Below, piece after piece: positions 62,204-64,000 of a stretch of 64,000 nucleotides of DNA. A program made the position numbers and the translations under genes. Within the stretch, counting starts at the first letter, position 1. The number at the start of each line of letters is the position of its first letter. Under the pieces are notes generated by a model that did no database searches, was not told the DNA's origin, and saw only the letters and a list, made by a program, of their open reading frames with translations. The stretch is from JBNAGF01 sp049801055. GTDB lineage: Bacteria > Pseudomonadota > Alphaproteobacteria > Rhodobacterales > Rhodobacteraceae. Where the stretch lies: NCBI RefSeq assembly GCF_049801055.1, contig NZ_JBNAGF010000008.1, positions 142,383-206,382 on the forward strand, read 5' to 3'.

Positions 62204-62851
62204 ATGACCCCACAGGCTGCCAGCCAACGCACCCGCGAGATCTGTTTGTTTGCCCCGATCGTTCCGGTTCTGGTGATTGAAGATGCCAAGCAAGCCCGCC
62301 CGTTGGCGGAGGCGCTGATTGCCGGGGGGTTGCCGGCGCTCGAAGTCACTCTGCGAACCCCGGCAGCAGTGGAGGCGATCCGCATCATGGCCTCGGTCCC
62401 CGGTGGCGTGGTTGGCGCCGGAACCCTGATCACCCCCGCTGACGTGCGGGCCGCGAAACAGGCCGGGGCGCAGTTCGGCGTCTCTCCAGGAGCCACAGAG
62501 GCGCTGCTTGCGGCCTGTGAGGCGGAAGGCTTGCCGCTCCTGCCCGGCGCGGCCACGGCCAGCGAGGCGATGGCGCTGCTGGAACGTGGCTATGACATGC
62601 TGAAGTTTTTCCCCGCCGAAGCAGCCGGCGGCGCGGCCTATCTCAAATCGCTGGGCGGCCCGCTGCCACAGATCTCGTTTTGTCCGACCGGTGGAGTTTC
62701 GCCCGCAAATGCCGAGGCATATCTGGCCCTGCCGAACGTAACCTGCGCCGGTGGCAGCTGGGTCGCGCCAAAGGATGTGGTTGCGGCGGGGGAGTGGGAG
62801 ACGATTGAGCAGCTGGCGCGGGAGGCGGCGGGGTTGGGGGGTAGAATGTGA
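62204..62851 (+). CDS. eda: KDPG aldolase (2-dehydro-3-deoxy-phosphogluconate aldolase)
   Basis: Class I aldolase that splits KDPG into pyruvate and glyceraldehyde-3-phosphate, closing the Entner-Doudoroff route. The 215-residue product has the pattern GGLPALEVTLRTPAAVEAIR with the catalytic Glu. The Schiff-base lysine is in DMLKFFPAEAAGG, and GPLPQISFCPTGGVSPANA follows. The ATG at 62204 is two bases after the edd stop; the longer frame overlaps edd. It is 99 bases from the left end of the insertion sequence and is apparently intact. Confidence 0.96.
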   Translation: MTPQAASQRTREICLFAPIVPVLVIEDAKQARPLAEALIAGGLPALEVTLRTPAAVEAIRIMASVPGGVVGAGTLITPADVRAAKQAGAQFGVSPGATEALLAACEAEGLPLLPGAATASEAMALLERGYDMLKFFPAEAAGGAAYLKSLGGPLPQISFCPTGGVSPANAEAYLALPNVTCAGGSWVAPKDVVAAGEWETIEQLAREAAGLGGRM

Positions 62852-62950
62852 GCCCGCATCACCTAGCTAGTGCAAATTGCAGGGAAATATGTAAGGCTCG
62901 ATCCGCCTCGTTTTTACAGAGGGTAAGCCGTCAGTTTGACGCCTGCACGG

Positions 62951-62968
62951 GGCTTTGTTGCACAAATC
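62951..62968 (+). repeat. left terminal inverted repeat of the IS element
   Basis: Eighteen bases, GGCTTTGTTGCACAAATC, matched exactly on the opposite strand at the window end. It lies beyond the stop codon of the transposase gene and is the end nearest eda. Confidence 0.93.
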
Positions 62969-63004
62969 CTGTGAGGATGGGACTTCCCCTTTCCCCGGAC
63001 GGAT

Positions 63005-63937
63005 TTAGCCTACGGCTTCTGTGACGGGAATGCCAAGAGCGGTATAGCGGTTGAGGACTGCGACACGGATTTGGATCTCTGCGACCTGCCGATCAAAGTC
63101 TCTCGCCATGAGACTTTGCCCCATCAGCTTCACACAGTGCATCTTGGTCTCGACACGGCTTCTTCGGTGGTATCCGCTCCATTGTCGCCAAATGGCGCGG
63201 CCCAAGTATCGTGAGGCGTTAACCGCTTCGTTCCGGGCGATGGCTCCGGCGCTGCTGGGTTTCCACGGCTTGGCGTTCTTACGCGGCGGAATGACAGCGT
63301 GGGCATTCCGGGCGGCAATCGCGTCATGGCATTTGCGCGTATCATAGGCCCCGTCGCCGGTTACTGATCCGATGTCCTGGTCGTTGGGGATCTGGTTCAG
63401 CAACTCAGGCAACATGGGCGCGTCACCGATGTTGCTGCTGGTAACCTCGACCGCTCGAACCTCCAACGTTTCCTCGTCGATCCCTATGTGTATCTTGCGC
63501 CAAATGCGTCGTTTGGGACCGCCATGCTTGCGTGCGTTCCATTCGCCTTCACCTTCAGCTTTGATGCCTGTGCTATCAACCAGAAGGTTCAGCGGGCCGG
63601 TACTGCCACGATACGACAGGTCCACGTTCAGCGTCCTCTGGCGGCGGCACAGCGTGCTGAAATCGGGAACTGCCCAGTCCAGCCCGACCAACTGCAACAA
63701 GCTTTCCACAAAGCCTGTCGTCTGTCGGAGCGGAAGGCCAAACAGCACCTTGATCGTCAGGCAGGTTTGGATCGCAGCATCACTAAAGCTGTGTCGCCGA
63801 CCGCGCTTGCCGCTCGGTGGCGGAACCCAGACCATATCAGGGTCAAACCAAATCGACAGCGACCCGCGCCGTCTCAACGCCTCATTGTAAGATGACCAAT
63901 TCCTGGTCTTGTATTTCGTGGGGGCCCAACTGCTCAT
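63005..63937 (-). CDS. IS5 family DDE transposase
   Basis: The 310-residue product is intact in one frame. The DDE residues are recognisable: Asp121 in LLVDSTGIK, Asp195 in TGDGAYDTRKCH, and Glu263 in YHRRSRVETKMHC, the YREK-like C-terminal motif of IS5 enzymes. The N-terminal part (about 1-60) carries the DUF4096-like RRGSLSIWFDPDMVW region. It is encoded on the minus strand between the two inverted repeats, with no stop or frameshift seen, so the element may still be mobile. Confidence 0.93.
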   Translation of the reverse strand: MSSWAPTKYKTRNWSSYNEALRRRGSLSIWFDPDMVWVPPPSGKRGRRHSFSDAAIQTCLTIKVLFGLPLRQTTGFVESLLQLVGLDWAVPDFSTLCRRQRTLNVDLSYRGSTGPLNLLVDSTGIKAEGEGEWNARKHGGPKRRIWRKIHIGIDEETLEVRAVEVTSSNIGDAPMLPELLNQIPNDQDIGSVTGDGAYDTRKCHDAIAARNAHAVIPPRKNAKPWKPSSAGAIARNEAVNASRYLGRAIWRQWSGYHRRSRVETKMHCVKLMGQSLMARDFDRQVAEIQIRVAVLNRYTALGIPVTEAVG

Positions 63938-63982
63938 GACGCACAGCTATCACGCTGGATTCACACAGTGAATCCCTCAACC

Positions 63983-64000
63983 GATTTGTGCAACAAAGCC
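63983..64000 (-). repeat. right terminal inverted repeat of the IS element
   Basis: The reverse complement of the left repeat, ending at the last base of the window. It is on the promoter side of the transposase gene, 45 bases before its start codon. Confidence 0.9.

Larger units (their letters stand above)
62951..64000 (-). mobile_element. complete IS5-family insertion sequence
   Basis: The element is bounded by perfect 18-base inverted repeats: GGCTTTGTTGCACAAATC at 62951-62968 and its reverse complement at 63983-64000. The total length of 1050 bases and the single transposase gene fit IS5-family elements of the IS903 group. The left flank CCTGCACGG (62942-62950) is the candidate 9-base target copy, but the right flank is beyond the window, so the duplication cannot be confirmed. 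It lies 99 bases past eda. Confidence 0.93.

Overview
This window is chromosomal DNA from an alphaproteobacterium of order Rhodobacterales, most likely the marine Roseobacter group. I infer this from GC-rich coding, the order tolB-pal-cpoB-tilS-ftsH, the coxB-ctaB-(tiny cox gene)-ctaG-coxC-surf1-thrC-M16 peptidase block, Flp pilins with the GAVTVDW signature, and the Entner-Doudoroff set zwf-edd-eda. The genus cannot be fixed from the sequence alone. I saw no rRNA, tRNA, CRISPR array or prophage.

Layout. 1-5.7 kb: envelope and housekeeping genes (tolB cut by the left edge, pal, cpoB, tilS, ftsH). 5.7-9.5 kb: a MOSC protein, then one-carbon genes fhs and folD with a chorismate mutase between them. 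9.5-14 kb: a hotdog thioesterase, a membrane-anchored LytTR regulator, and the PdeM nuclease plus Lhr-type helicase of the 'ligase-associated' DNA repair set, without the ligase. 14-26.7 kb, minus strand: a Tad/Flp pilus locus. In order of transcription it holds two flp genes encoding the same protein, a third Flp-like pilin, cpaB, cpaC, an OmpA-like lipoprotein, cpaE, cpaF, tadB, tadC, two TPR lipoproteins, the prepilin peptidase cpaA and an AAA+ ATPase. 27-35 kb: a lytic transglycosylase, scoAB, topA, dprA and tldD.

35.2-42.7 kb: the cytochrome c oxidase assembly block (no coxA here), running into thrC, an M16 peptidase and an acetyltransferase. 42.8-55 kb: accessory metabolic genes (MBL-fold protein, FAD oxidase, apt, LysE exporter, DUF418 protein, mtnP, IalB-like protein, SulP transporter, flavin reductase, GNAT, EcsC, NUDIX, DUF1178, SDR). 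55.2-58.8 kb: lysC and ptsP. 58.9-62.9 kb: zwf-edd-eda. 62951-64000: a complete IS5-family element whose right inverted repeat ends on the last base of the window.

I found no gene cluster that I can call a wholly new system. The most unusual signals lie in the Tad locus. The two flp copies differ at 8 of 180 bases, all silent. Upstream of each are the same two boxes (ATGCTGCC and ATGCCGCG on the coding strand) with an identical 24-base spacer, which looks like a duplicated promoter or operator. Other points worth checking are a perfect FNR-type box between tldD and coxB, a GntR/LacI-like operator before zwf, a hairpin that reaches the chorismate mutase ribosome binding site, and the uncharacterised AAA+ ATPase at the distal end of the Tad genes.
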